A stretch of DNA of 64,000 nt from an uncultured Lachnospiraceae bacterium (lineage in GTDB: Bacteria; Bacillota; Clostridia; Lachnospirales; Lachnospiraceae). The stretch spans positions 1-64,000 of the forward strand of contig CAJUDH010000018.1 of assembly GCA_910584845.1 (NCBI GenBank), in the 5' to 3' direction. The position numbers and the translations under genes are program-made. Position 1 is the first letter of the stretch; each line of letters starts with the position of its first letter. This document shows positions 17,852 through 26,431 of the stretch, piece by piece. The notes beneath the pieces were generated by a model. It saw only the letters and a list, made by a program, of their open reading frames with translations. It searched no databases and had not been told where the DNA came from.

Positions 17852-18679
17852 TCAGCAATTCCCTACAAATACATGGTTTAAGTGCCCCCTGGCCACATCC
17901 GCAAGGGCATACACGGTTTCCACATCCGTAGCCTTTTTGCCGGCCATCTGGTAGCGGGGGAAAAACCGGGTGACATGGAGAGGGATCCCTGGATCCAGGG
18001 CGGCAATCCACCTTGCCTGCCTTTCCATGTCTTCAGGGCTGTCATTTTCCCCGGGCACAATTAAAGTGGTAAGCTCTACATGGCATCCTTTTACCGCCTG
18101 GGAAATAAATGTTTTCACTTCCTCAAGATCCCCTCCCAACTTTTGATAGTATCCGTCCCGAAACCCTTTTAAGTCGATGTTCATGGCATCCACATAAGGG
18201 AGCAGGCGGTCCAACACCAGGGGGGAAGCCGTGCCGTTGGTCACCAGCACGTTGTCCATGCCGTATGATTTTACCTCTTTCGCCGTATCCAGCACATATT
18301 CCCATCCTACCAGCGGTTCATTGTAAGTAAAAGCCACCCCGATATTGCCGGCTTTTTTGCATGCCCACGCCTTCTTTGCCAGCTCCCCGGGGGATAGGTA
18401 CACCGCGTCGGCCCCTTCCGGCCCGGCCATGGAAATATCATGGTTTTGGCAAAAAGGGCACCGCAGGTTGCACCCATAGCTGCCCACAGACAAAACCAGG
18501 CTCCCCGGGCAAAACCTTTTCAGCGGCTTTTTTTCAATAGGGTCAAGGGCCAGGGAAGTCACCCAGCCGTAATTTTCGTCTATAACCTGGCCGCCCTGAT
18601 TTACCCTGGCACGGCAAACCCCCCTTTGCCCGGGCTTCAGGCGGCAATGGTGCATACATACCGGACAAACGGCTTCCAT
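17852..18679 (-). CDS. amrS: AmmeMemoRadiSam system radical SAM enzyme
   Basis: This is a 275-residue radical SAM protein of the AmmeMemoRadiSam group. An N-terminal cysteine cluster (CPVCMHHC) precedes the radical SAM motif CNLRCPFC (CxxxCxxC), which binds the [4Fe-4S] cluster that cleaves SAM. FTYNEPLVGWEY and NIDLKGF are characteristic of the family, which is related to pyruvate-formate-lyase activases. It lies 28 nt after the MEMO-AMMECR1 fusion gene, completing the three-part AmmeMemoRadiSam set in two genes. The reaction of this system is, to my knowledge, not settled. Confidence 0.93.
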   Translation of the reverse strand: MEAVCPVCMHHCRLKPGQRGVCRARVNQGGQVIDENYGWVTSLALDPIEKKPLKRFCPGSLVLSVGSYGCNLRCPFCQNHDISMAGPEGADAVYLSPGELAKKAWACKKAGNIGVAFTYNEPLVGWEYVLDTAKEVKSYGMDNVLVTNGTASPLVLDRLLPYVDAMNIDLKGFRDGYYQKLGGDLEEVKTFISQAVKGCHVELTTLIVPGENDSPEDMERQARWIAALDPGIPLHVTRFFPRYQMAGKKATDVETVYALADVARGHLNHVFVGNC

Positions 18680-18707
18680 TGCATTGCCTCCTTTCCATAC
18701 CTGGGCA

Positions 18708-20093
18708 TCAGTAATGGCGGACTACCTCAAACCTCTCCAGCCGGACTTTTTCTTCCGGGCCCACCCCGGCCTTTTGCCGGGCTATGGCAACCTGTTCCTC
18801 CACGGTGTCCACACCTTCCAGGTTCGGGAGCAGCAGCCCCCGCTTATATCCCTTGGATACCACCACGCCGTAACGTTTTACGTCCAACTGCCCTAACGAT
18901 TCAATCTCTTGGGTGTCCCCCAGCACATCCACACTGACGGACAGCTTGTCCAACTCATCCTCGGTTATCGGTGGAAACCGGGGATCCCGGGAGCAGGCGC
19001 TTATGGCATTTTGGATAACCTCCTCCGCCAGGGAAGGGCATACCGGCCGGATTGTCCCGATACACCCCCGCAGCCTCCCGTCTTCCTTGATGGAAACAAA
19101 AGCCCCTGCCTGCTGGCTTCCCATTTCCGCTGGCAGGCCTTTTGGAACCTGGATTTCTTGTCCTGTGCGGACATAGGTTTCGATGGCTTTCCGGGCAAGG
19201 CGCACATAGGCGTCTTCCTGCCCCCTTTGCTTTTGCAGGCGTACCCTTTCCTTTTCTTCAAACTGTGCCTTAAAATTGCGGCGGGCATCTTCCCCCCCTG
19301 CCTGATAGGCACAGATCCCATACCCCACGCCAAAGGGGCCTTCATACGAAAGCCGCCTAGCCTTCACCTCCGTTTGGTCCAGGGCCCCTGCCATAATAAC
19401 AAACGAACGGTGGCCGCACTCTGCAGCCTTATCACAGAAATCTTCGGAAAACTCCAGCAATTGGCCAAAATCGCCTATCCCCATGGCTTCCATAACGCGG
19501 CTGTCATATTCGGGCCCTTCCTTCCGGTATCCGTAAGGGCCGTCTTCCCGCAGCTTATGGGACAAATCCCCGCTGGCAAGGAATACTGCCCTTCTGCCCA
19601 AGGATTCTACGGCTTCTTTTATGCATTGGCCAAACCGGTAATGTTCCAGCAAAGGCATGCCGGACAGCCCGATACGCACCAGCCGGTAGCCGGTCCAATA
19701 TTGGTTAATAAAATACAAAGGTACCATCGTGCCATGGTCCAGCCCTTTTTCCCGTTCGCCTGCCGTCCCTGCCGCAAGGTGCCTCCTTGCCGCTTCCTGG
19801 CACAGCCTGTCTGCCAGACCGGTGTCATAAGAAACCTGGATGCCTACCTGTTTTGCCCGGAACCGGCCAAAATCCCCCCTGGCTTTGTCCCCCGGCGATA
19901 TATGGAAATAATCCGCGTACATAACCTGATGAGGCGAAGTAAGGATAATGGTTTCCGGTTGAAGGGCGCCAATCTCACAGGCGACCTCCTGGTAGGCGTT
20001 TATGGTATTTTGAATCTTCTTTTCTTCCCCTCCCCCTACCTCCGGCACGATGAGCGGAGGATGGGGGACCATGAATGCAGCTATAACCCCCAT
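18708..20093 (-). CDS. MEMO-like / AMMECR1 fusion protein of the AmmeMemoRadiSam system
   Basis: The 461 residues join two domains. Residues 1-270 resemble class III extradiol dioxygenase (LigB/MEMO) proteins, with an N-terminal PHPPLIVPEVG and a conserved LASGDLSHKL. Residues about 285-461 are an AMMECR1 domain with the invariant RLRGCIGTI. In many genomes AmrA and AmrB are separate; here they are fused and followed directly by AmrS. Start ATG 20093 has GGAAGG 8 nt upstream. Biochemical role unknown; substrate modification together with the radical SAM partner is inferred from gene association only. Confidence 0.9.
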   Translation of the reverse strand: MGVIAAFMVPHPPLIVPEVGGGEEKKIQNTINAYQEVACEIGALQPETIILTSPHQVMYADYFHISPGDKARGDFGRFRAKQVGIQVSYDTGLADRLCQEAARRHLAAGTAGEREKGLDHGTMVPLYFINQYWTGYRLVRIGLSGMPLLEHYRFGQCIKEAVESLGRRAVFLASGDLSHKLREDGPYGYRKEGPEYDSRVMEAMGIGDFGQLLEFSEDFCDKAAECGHRSFVIMAGALDQTEVKARRLSYEGPFGVGYGICAYQAGGEDARRNFKAQFEEKERVRLQKQRGQEDAYVRLARKAIETYVRTGQEIQVPKGLPAEMGSQQAGAFVSIKEDGRLRGCIGTIRPVCPSLAEEVIQNAISACSRDPRFPPITEDELDKLSVSVDVLGDTQEIESLGQLDVKRYGVVVSKGYKRGLLLPNLEGVDTVEEQVAIARQKAGVGPEEKVRLERFEVVRHY

Positions 20094-20115
20094 ACATTTG
20101 ACCTTCCTTTTTCTT

Positions 20116-21360
20116 TTATTCTGCCCCCCTGCTTTCCATCCCTACGGCAATGCCGACGAGTAGTTCCACGATTTTTTCCATGGACTGTACGGAGATGTAT
20201 TCATATATGCCATGGCAATTCTCGCCGCCGGCGCAAAGGTTTGGGCAGGGCAGGCCCATATAAGAAAGCCTGGCCCCGTCGGTGCCCCCCCGGATGGGTA
20301 CCTCCATCGGGGTTATGCCGGCCCGGCCCATGGCCTCCTTGGCCAAGTCGATCAGGTACATGTGGGAGGCCAGTTTCTCCTTCATATTATAATAGGTGTC
20401 CTGAACCACTGCCTCCACCGTACCTGCGCCATATTTTTCATTGAGAAAGCCGGCGGCCTGGACAAAGATCCGTTTTTTCGCCTCGAATTTCCCCCGGTCA
20501 TGGTCCCGCAAGATATAATCCATACGGGTTTTTACCACATCCCCTTCCATATTGTCCAAATGGAAAAACCCTTCATACCCTTCCGTGTACATGGGGTTTT
20601 GCCCCTTGGGCAGCATATCATGGAATTCCATGGCGACCAGCAGGGAATTTTTCATAATGTTTTTTGCCGACCCGGGGTGGACGCCCCGCCCATGTACGAA
20701 AACTTTGCCGGAGGCGGCATTAAAATTCTCATATTCCAATTCCCCCAAAGCGCCTCCGTCCACGGTATAAGCTACGTCCGCCCCGAACTGCCCCACGTCA
20801 AAGTCGTCCGCCCCCCGGCCCACTTCCTCGTCTGGGGTGAACCCGATGCGGATTTCTCCGTGGGGGACCTCGGGATGGGCCAAAAGGTATTCCGCCATGG
20901 CCATAATCTCTGCAACCCCTGCCTTGTCGTCGCCTCCCAGCAGCGTAGTCCCGTCGGTAACGATCAAGTCCTGCCCCACATATTTGGCCAGGGACGGGAA
21001 CATTTCCGGGTCTAAAAATATTTTCCGCTCCGGATTCAGGCATATGGGCTTCCCGTCATAGCCCTTGACGGTCCGGGCCTTTACCCCTTCCCCGGAGGCA
21101 GCCGGCGAAGTATCCATATGGGCCACAAAACCCAAAACCGGCACGGTCCGGGCCGTAGTGGACGGAATGGTACCATAGACGTAGCAAGAACCGCTCACGG
21201 ACACGTCTTTTGCCCCCATCTCTTTCAGTTCCTGACAAAGCAGCCGGGCCAGGACCCGTTGTTTTTCCGTACTGGGCAGCTGTTCCTGGCCTTCTTTGGA
21301 CTGGGTGTCCAAGGCAATATATCGTAAAAATTTATCGGTCACATTGTTGGCTGACATCAT
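20116..21360 (-). CDS. pepT: Peptidase T (tripeptide aminopeptidase)
   Basis: PepT is a cytoplasmic zinc aminopeptidase of family M20B that releases the N-terminal residue of tripeptides. The 414 residues contain VAHMDTSPAASG (zinc His and Asp), LLGGDDKAGVAEI, the catalytic TPDEEVGRGADDF and the dimerisation region with GRGVHPGSAKN. The start is one of two adjacent ATG codons (21360/21357) downstream of AGGAGG; an upstream TTG in frame lies before this ribosome binding site and is less likely. It follows hisIE after 57 nt and may be the end of the his transcript. Confidence 0.95.
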   Translation of the reverse strand: MMSANNVTDKFLRYIALDTQSKEGQEQLPSTEKQRVLARLLCQELKEMGAKDVSVSGSCYVYGTIPSTTARTVPVLGFVAHMDTSPAASGEGVKARTVKGYDGKPICLNPERKIFLDPEMFPSLAKYVGQDLIVTDGTTLLGGDDKAGVAEIMAMAEYLLAHPEVPHGEIRIGFTPDEEVGRGADDFDVGQFGADVAYTVDGGALGELEYENFNAASGKVFVHGRGVHPGSAKNIMKNSLLVAMEFHDMLPKGQNPMYTEGYEGFFHLDNMEGDVVKTRMDYILRDHDRGKFEAKKRIFVQAAGFLNEKYGAGTVEAVVQDTYYNMKEKLASHMYLIDLAKEAMGRAGITPMEVPIRGGTDGARLSYMGLPCPNLCAGGENCHGIYEYISVQSMEKIVELLVGIAVGMESRGAE

Positions 21361-21417
21361 AACCGCCTCCTTCTCCAATCAAAATCCATGGCCATGGGTA
21401 TGCAAACCCGGAGTCCT

Positions 21418-22716
21418 TTACCGGTTTGCCAATTCCTCTGTAATTTCCTCCCAGGTAATCCCTTTTGCCGCCATCAATACCATCACATGATACAAAAAAT
21501 CCGATATTTCATACTTAATTTGTTCCGGATCCGGGTTTTTGGCCGCGATTACAATCTCCGTGGCCTCTTCCCCTACCTTTTTCAGGATCTTATCAATCCC
21601 TTTATCCAACAGGTAATTGGTATAAGAGCCTTCTTTGGGGTTCTCTTTCCGGTCCAGGATCACGGCAAACACATCCTCGAACACTTTTAACGGGTTGGTT
21701 TCCCTGTGCCCTTTTGCCGCCAATGTCTGGAAAAAGCAGCTGGTGCTGCCCGTATGGCATGCCGCCCCTACCTGGTGTACCCTGGCCAGGATTGTGTCGT
21801 TGTCACAATCCAGATGAAGGGATTTTACATACTGGAAATGCCCCGAAACCTCACCTTTGAGCCACTGCCCCTTCCGGCTGCGGCTGTAATAATTCATCTT
21901 TCCCGTGCGCAGGGTATCCTCAAAAGCCTGCTCGTTCATATAGGCCAGCATCAATACCTGGTCCGTCTTATAATCCTGCACCACCACCGGCATTAGGCCG
22001 TCTGGGTTGGGCCGGAAGCCATCCCAACGGATCGAGCTGCTAAAAGTCACCACTTTTTGCCCCCGCTTTTTCAGCTCTTCCTTTAACTCCATATAGCTGC
22101 CTTCCCCATCTTCGATGGCTGTCAGGGCTACCCCCGCGGTATGCTCTGCCGCCATACACACCGATATGACCGGCAATTCCCGGCCATTGCACAAAATAAG
22201 GAAGGGCCCGTCTTCCCTGGTATAGGACTCCGCTTCCAAAATCTCCACATTTCCGCCTACATCCAGCAAAATTTCGGATGCGCCCAGCTGGAGGAATTCC
22301 GAAACCCTCCCTAAAAGGCGGGGGGACGGGAGATAGGCATAAATTTTCTCACTGCCAAACCGGTCGGCCGCTTCCTTAATCAAATCCACATTGTCCATGT
22401 CGGATCCGTCCAAAAATACCGCCTTTGCCCCGGCATACAGGTATTTTTTCACATCCTCCAGCCGCCGCACCCGGCCTCCGGTGAGGATTGGGATGTCGAT
22501 CTCCCTGGCCAATTCTTTGAGGATGTCAACGGTACGTTCATGGTCCTCATCGCTTTTTGCCATATCCCAAAGCAACAGGCCGTCCGCACCATTATCATTA
22601 TAATAATGGGCCAAGGCTTTTAGGGAGCGGCCTTTTGCCCCCTCCCCCCCTCCCAGCGCCACCGGCTTCCCTTCCCGGCATCCGATTCCTGCATATAACA
22701 GTTTTACATCTGACAT
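21418..22716 (-). CDS. hisIE: Phosphoribosyl-AMP cyclohydrolase / phosphoribosyl-ATP diphosphatase with N-terminal HisA/F-like domain
   Basis: This bifunctional enzyme performs steps 2 and 3 of histidine synthesis. At 432 residues it is about twice the usual HisIE. Residues about 1-215 resemble a HisA/HisF TIM barrel (ILTGGRVRRLEDVKKYLYAG is the phosphate-loop region), but the first catalytic Asp region reads LYAGIGCREG and the second is also absent. HisI follows (YYSRSRKGQWLKGEVSGH, LDCDNDTILARVHQ, GAACHTGSTSCFF), then HisE (GSYTNYLLDKGIDKILKKVG, GEEATEIVIAAKN). The start at 22716 has AGGAGG about 10 nt upstream. No intact hisF or hisH is in the window. Confidence 0.93.
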   Translation of the reverse strand: MSDVKLLYAGIGCREGKPVALGGGEGAKGRSLKALAHYYNDNGADGLLLWDMAKSDEDHERTVDILKELAREIDIPILTGGRVRRLEDVKKYLYAGAKAVFLDGSDMDNVDLIKEAADRFGSEKIYAYLPSPRLLGRVSEFLQLGASEILLDVGGNVEILEAESYTREDGPFLILCNGRELPVISVCMAAEHTAGVALTAIEDGEGSYMELKEELKKRGQKVVTFSSSIRWDGFRPNPDGLMPVVVQDYKTDQVLMLAYMNEQAFEDTLRTGKMNYYSRSRKGQWLKGEVSGHFQYVKSLHLDCDNDTILARVHQVGAACHTGSTSCFFQTLAAKGHRETNPLKVFEDVFAVILDRKENPKEGSYTNYLLDKGIDKILKKVGEEATEIVIAAKNPDPEQIKYEISDFLYHVMVLMAAKGITWEEITEELANR

Positions 22717-22848
22717 AAGACAATGGCCTCCTGATATTTCCTTTTCCGTTCCGTATCTATGAAAAGCGCCGCTTTCTCCCGGAACTATGTATACCGGCAG
22801 GGCCATCCCATGCCCTGGCGGCATTCATCCATCTATTTGCCAAAAGCC

Positions 22849-24195
22849 TCAGGTATTTCTCCCCAAAAAATAATCGTCAATCCTTTTCCGGATCTCCAAA
22901 GGCTTTAGGTACTTCAACAGGTATCCGTCCGGCTTTAAGGACAGTACTTTTTTCACACTTTCCGGGTCGCCCCTGCTCGTCAGGAAAATGACAGGGATGT
23001 CTGCAAATTCTTCCTCGGAATGGAGCATCTCCAGCACATGGCTCCCGTCGCATACCGGCATTTCATAATCCAGCAGCACCAGGTCCGGCTTATCCAGGGT
23101 AACGGCCCGGATTGCAGACACACCGGAGCTTACCAGGGAAACTTCATACTTTTCCTCCAACAGCCGTTTCATCCCTTGCCGTATGGTTGCGGAATCATCC
23201 ACCACCAAAACCTTAGGCTTTATGTCCTCTTCCCTCTCCCTTAGGTATTTTTCGACTTCGGATACCGCGTTATCGGTTTCCAGGGGGGTCCCAATGCCAT
23301 GTTGAAGCAGGTGTGGCGCGATTACACAATAAGAAAAATATCCTCCGTCTGTATCCAGCAGCAGGCTGACTTGGGGCTGCTTATTCTCAAATACCTCTTG
23401 AAACTGCTCATAAGTCAGCAGGTTTTCTTCCGTCATCTCATAGGAGCGGATCGACGGATAATAGTCCATCACATGTTGTACAAACTGGCACGCGGTATAC
23501 CGGGCCGCGTTAAGCAGCATAATATCTAGTTTACCCGATTTGACCCCCATTATTTTCCCAATGGTGTTAATCAGCAGCTTCTCTTCAAAAACCAAGATAA
23601 TCTCCCATTTTTCATCATCCTGCCCCCTTCCGTAGACCAGACGGTAGTATACCCCTTTTCCGAATTTTTCCCCGCCGTAGGAATCGCTGATGACCCGCGC
23701 ATTTAGCTGGAACATGTTTTTTAATAGCCTTAGGATCAATTCCTTCATGGCGGCAATTTCTTCTTCGGGCATAAGGTCTACCCACTTGCTCTTTTTCTCC
23801 CCCGTTATAGCCAAGTCTTCCGTCAAAGTATGGCCGATCAGCCATCCGGCGCAGACTGCCAGAAAATGGTCAACGGAAACCGGAGAATAGTCTTCCCGCT
23901 CCAGCTCCTTTTCCAGGGCCGGAAGCAGGCTCTCCCGGAACCCCCTATGCAAACGCCTGTGGGTCTCAAGTTCTCCATAGGCGATCAATTCCATATACTT
24001 TTCTTCATCTCTAAAATGCTTTAACGCATGTTCCTTAAAATACTTAATCCCCTCCTGGCACGCCCTTTTACTTTTTTTCTCTTCCTCTTCCAGGGCAAAG
24101 AGCTTGTTAATAATCTTGAAAAGCCTCTGGTGTTCTTCATCGATAATCTTTATCCCGATGTTGAATTCTTCCTTCCATACTAGATGATTGTCCAT
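22849..24195 (-). CDS. Hemerythrin-CheX-like-receiver fusion protein
   Basis: The 448-residue protein has three parts. Residues 1-130 are a bacteriohemerythrin with all diiron ligands visible: H22, H60 and E64 (HxxxE), H79 and H83 (HxxxH), H122 and D127 (HxxxxD). Residues about 145-305 resemble the CheX/CheC phosphatase fold (LLINTIGKIMGVKSG, LLNAARYTACQFVQHVM). Residues about 325-448 are a response-regulator receiver domain (LVVDDSATIRQG, phospho-acceptor in VLLDYEMP). There is no output DNA-binding domain. It probably senses oxygen or redox state and signals by phosphotransfer; the partner is unknown. It sits between hisA and hisIE with a good ribosome binding site (GGAGG). Confidence 0.85.
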   Translation of the reverse strand: MDNHLVWKEEFNIGIKIIDEEHQRLFKIINKLFALEEEEKKSKRACQEGIKYFKEHALKHFRDEEKYMELIAYGELETHRRLHRGFRESLLPALEKELEREDYSPVSVDHFLAVCAGWLIGHTLTEDLAITGEKKSKWVDLMPEEEIAAMKELILRLLKNMFQLNARVISDSYGGEKFGKGVYYRLVYGRGQDDEKWEIILVFEEKLLINTIGKIMGVKSGKLDIMLLNAARYTACQFVQHVMDYYPSIRSYEMTEENLLTYEQFQEVFENKQPQVSLLLDTDGGYFSYCVIAPHLLQHGIGTPLETDNAVSEVEKYLREREEDIKPKVLVVDDSATIRQGMKRLLEEKYEVSLVSSGVSAIRAVTLDKPDLVLLDYEMPVCDGSHVLEMLHSEEEFADIPVIFLTSRGDPESVKKVLSLKPDGYLLKYLKPLEIRKRIDDYFLGRNT

Positions 24196-24396
24196 ACAAA
24201 ACCCTCCTTTGCTAACGTCAGGCCTTCACCCCCCGCCTTTTTAGCCGGCATACCGGGCCTGCGATAATCACCGTACCATAGGATTCAAGAAAACGCAAAT
24301 AATAACACAATGATTATTCCATTTTTCGCCTTTATTTTAAACTATTGGCTGAAAAGCCATGCCCCGGACCGTTTTCCAAAATGCCGTTCCCAATCT

Positions 24397-25113
24397 TTAT
24401 GAAAATTTTTTCACCGCCTCTGCCAAAGAAATCTTCCCTTCATACAAGGCCTTTCCGATGACCACCCCGGTAATCCCGTTTTGATAAAGCATATTCAAAT
24501 CTTCCATACCGGACACGCCGCCGGAGGCAACCACATCCAGGCCGGTTTTTTCCGTAAGCATTTTTGTATAGGCCACATTGGGCCCGGACATCATGCCGTC
24601 CCGGGCAATATCCGTATAAATAATATGGCGCACCCCGTACTCTTTCACCTTCAGGCACAGTTCCACCGCCGTAATGGCGCTGGTCCGTTCCCATCCGTCT
24701 ACTGCCACCATACCGTCCTTGGCGTCCACGCCTGCCACAATCCGCTCCGGGCCAAATTCTTCCACCAGCCTCCGGATAAACTCCGGGCATTTTGCCGCCT
24801 TGGTGCCGATAATGCAGCGGCTGACCCCAAAATCCAACATGGCTTTCACGGCCCCGGCGCTCCGCAGCCCGCCCCCCAGCTCCACAGGCACTTTTACCTG
24901 TGCCACAATGGCACGGATGGCATCTTCGTTGACCGGCTGCCCGGCCAATGCGCCGTCCAAATCCACCAGGTGGAGGAAAGTCGCCCCTTGGCTGGCCCAC
25001 AGCTTTGCCATGGCAGCCGGGCTGTCCCCGTACACCTTTTCTTGATCAAAAAGCCCTTGGGTCAAACGGACGCATCTGCCGCCTTTTATGTCGATTGCCG
25101 GATATAGCTGCAT
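24397..25113 (-). CDS. hisA: ProFAR isomerase (HisA)
   Basis: HisA isomerises ProFAR to PRFAR in histidine synthesis. The 238-residue half-barrel repeat protein has the first catalytic Asp in PAIDIKGGRCVRL and the second in GVDAKDGMVAVDGWE. It also has phosphate-binding ELGGGLRS and VVASGGVSG. An upstream in-frame extension exists, but the ATG at 25113 preceded by GGGAGG gives the normal length. It is 120 nt downstream of hisB, an unusually long gap within this operon that holds a CCGCGG/CCGCGG palindrome. Confidence 0.96.
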   Translation of the reverse strand: MQLYPAIDIKGGRCVRLTQGLFDQEKVYGDSPAAMAKLWASQGATFLHLVDLDGALAGQPVNEDAIRAIVAQVKVPVELGGGLRSAGAVKAMLDFGVSRCIIGTKAAKCPEFIRRLVEEFGPERIVAGVDAKDGMVAVDGWERTSAITAVELCLKVKEYGVRHIIYTDIARDGMMSGPNVAYTKMLTEKTGLDVVASGGVSGMEDLNMLYQNGITGVVIGKALYEGKISLAEAVKKFS

Positions 25114-25233
25114 ACCCCAAACCTCCCTTTCCGGCCCGGTTTTATCCCGGCCTTTTCCTTTTGCCCCTCCCCTTGCCCTCCGCGGTTGCTGCCGCGGCCC
25201 CATCTGCCCTTTTTTTGTCGATGGCCGGACCCC

Positions 25234-25839
25234 CTATAAAGCCCCCTTGGTGGACAGCACCCCGGTAATCCGGCTGTCCCGCCGGACCGCCTCCTCCAGC
25301 GCTTTGGCAAAGGCCTTAAAAGCCCCTTCTATAATATGGTGGTTATTGCTCCCGTCCATCTGTTTTATATGGAGGTTCATCGCCGCGCCATAGGAAACCG
25401 CATAAAAAAACTCCCGCACCATCTCCGTCTCTAAGTCCCCCACTTTCTCCCGGTCCAGCTTAAGGCTGTAGGACAGGTAAGGCCGGCCGCAAAGGTCTAC
25501 CGCACAGAGGATCAATGCCTCGTCCATGGGAAGCGCCCAAAAACCATAGCGGGCAATCCCTGACTTATCGCCTACGGCCTTACGGATGGCATTCCCCAGC
25601 ACGATCCCCGTATCCTCTATGGTATGGTGGGTATCTACTTCCAGATCCCCTTTTACCTTTACCTCCAAGTCGAACAGGCCGTGGCGGGCAAAACTGTGGA
25701 GCATATGGTCAAAAAAACCGACCCCCGTGTGGATTTGCGCCTGGCCGCTTCCGTCCAGGTTCAAGGTCAGGGCAATATCCGTCTCCTTTGTCGTCCTGGT
25801 GACGGAGGCAACCCGTTTTTCTGTTTGATCCTTTTCCAT
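25234..25839 (-). CDS. hisB: Imidazoleglycerol-phosphate dehydratase
   Basis: HisB dehydrates imidazole-glycerol phosphate to imidazole-acetol phosphate in a Mn-dependent reaction. The 201-residue monofunctional form carries the paired metal-binding motifs GFFDHMLHSFARHG, DTHHTIEDTG and NNHHIIEGAFKAFA. There is no N-terminal phosphatase domain, so histidinol-phosphate phosphatase must be encoded elsewhere. AGGAGG precedes the ATG at 25839. It lies 28 nt downstream of the EF-Tu-domain-like gene. Confidence 0.97.
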   Translation of the reverse strand: MEKDQTEKRVASVTRTTKETDIALTLNLDGSGQAQIHTGVGFFDHMLHSFARHGLFDLEVKVKGDLEVDTHHTIEDTGIVLGNAIRKAVGDKSGIARYGFWALPMDEALILCAVDLCGRPYLSYSLKLDREKVGDLETEMVREFFYAVSYGAAMNLHIKQMDGSNNHHIIEGAFKAFAKALEEAVRRDSRITGVLSTKGAL

Positions 25840-25867
25840 ATTGACAACCTCCTGCTTTTGTCCCTGT

Positions 25868-26383
25868 TTATTTATGGGGCAGCTCTGCGCCGCCTTTTTC
25901 CGGTTCCTCCCCGGGCCCTGTTTCTACCTTTGGATACAAATCTATTTCCTCCCGGATATACCCCTCCAGGTTTTCCAGGATGGTATAGCCCCGCTCCGCT
26001 AAAAGCCCCCGTAGCCTGGGGTTTTCCCAACCGTCCCCATAAGAAGGGGAAGGGGGCAGGTTGGAAACCACATCCCCCTTTTCCAATTGAGACGGGCAAA
26101 CCTCCCGGAACATCAGCGCTACGTTTGCCCCTGGCAGCGCCTCTTCCATCCTCCCGCCTGGCTTCTCTATGGCGGCTACCACCGCCTGCAGAAACTGCCG
26201 GCGCCTTTTCAAAATATAGACCGGGTCTCCTACATGGACCGGTCCTCCTTTCACCACCCCCACCACTACCGTACCCTGGCTTTTAAGCGTAAAAATGTCC
26301 TGTACGACATAGGTAAACGGCTGTTGCCCCTTTTTCCCTTCCGCTTTTTTCTTGTCCCTTTTCAACACATCCCACAACCCCAT
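25868..26383 (-). CDS. Stand-alone EF-Tu domain-2-like beta-barrel protein
   Basis: The 171-residue protein carries, at about 22-105, a single barrel like domain 2 of translational GTPases: VQDIFTLKSQGTVVVGVV, GGPVHVGDPVYIL, LPGANVALMFRE and LEKGDVVSN. The GTPase domain is missing altogether. The N-terminus is lysine-rich and the C-terminal third is charged and of low conservation. It lies between hisD and hisB with short gaps, so it is co-transcribed with histidine genes. Function unknown; it might bind RNA or act as a small adaptor. Confidence 0.7.
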   Translation of the reverse strand: MGLWDVLKRDKKKAEGKKGQQPFTYVVQDIFTLKSQGTVVVGVVKGGPVHVGDPVYILKRRRQFLQAVVAAIEKPGGRMEEALPGANVALMFREVCPSQLEKGDVVSNLPPSPSYGDGWENPRLRGLLAERGYTILENLEGYIREEIDLYPKVETGPGEEPEKGGAELPHK

Positions 26384-26431
26384 TTAACCGATCCCTTTCC
26401 TTATATGCCACTGCTGTTTTCCAGTATTTCC

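Noticed and set aside
18909..20444. 511-codon plus-strand ORF opposite the MEMO-AMMECR1 gene
   Set aside because: It mirrors the codon structure of a convincing minus-strand gene, extends into pepT, has no family motifs and no ribosome binding site.
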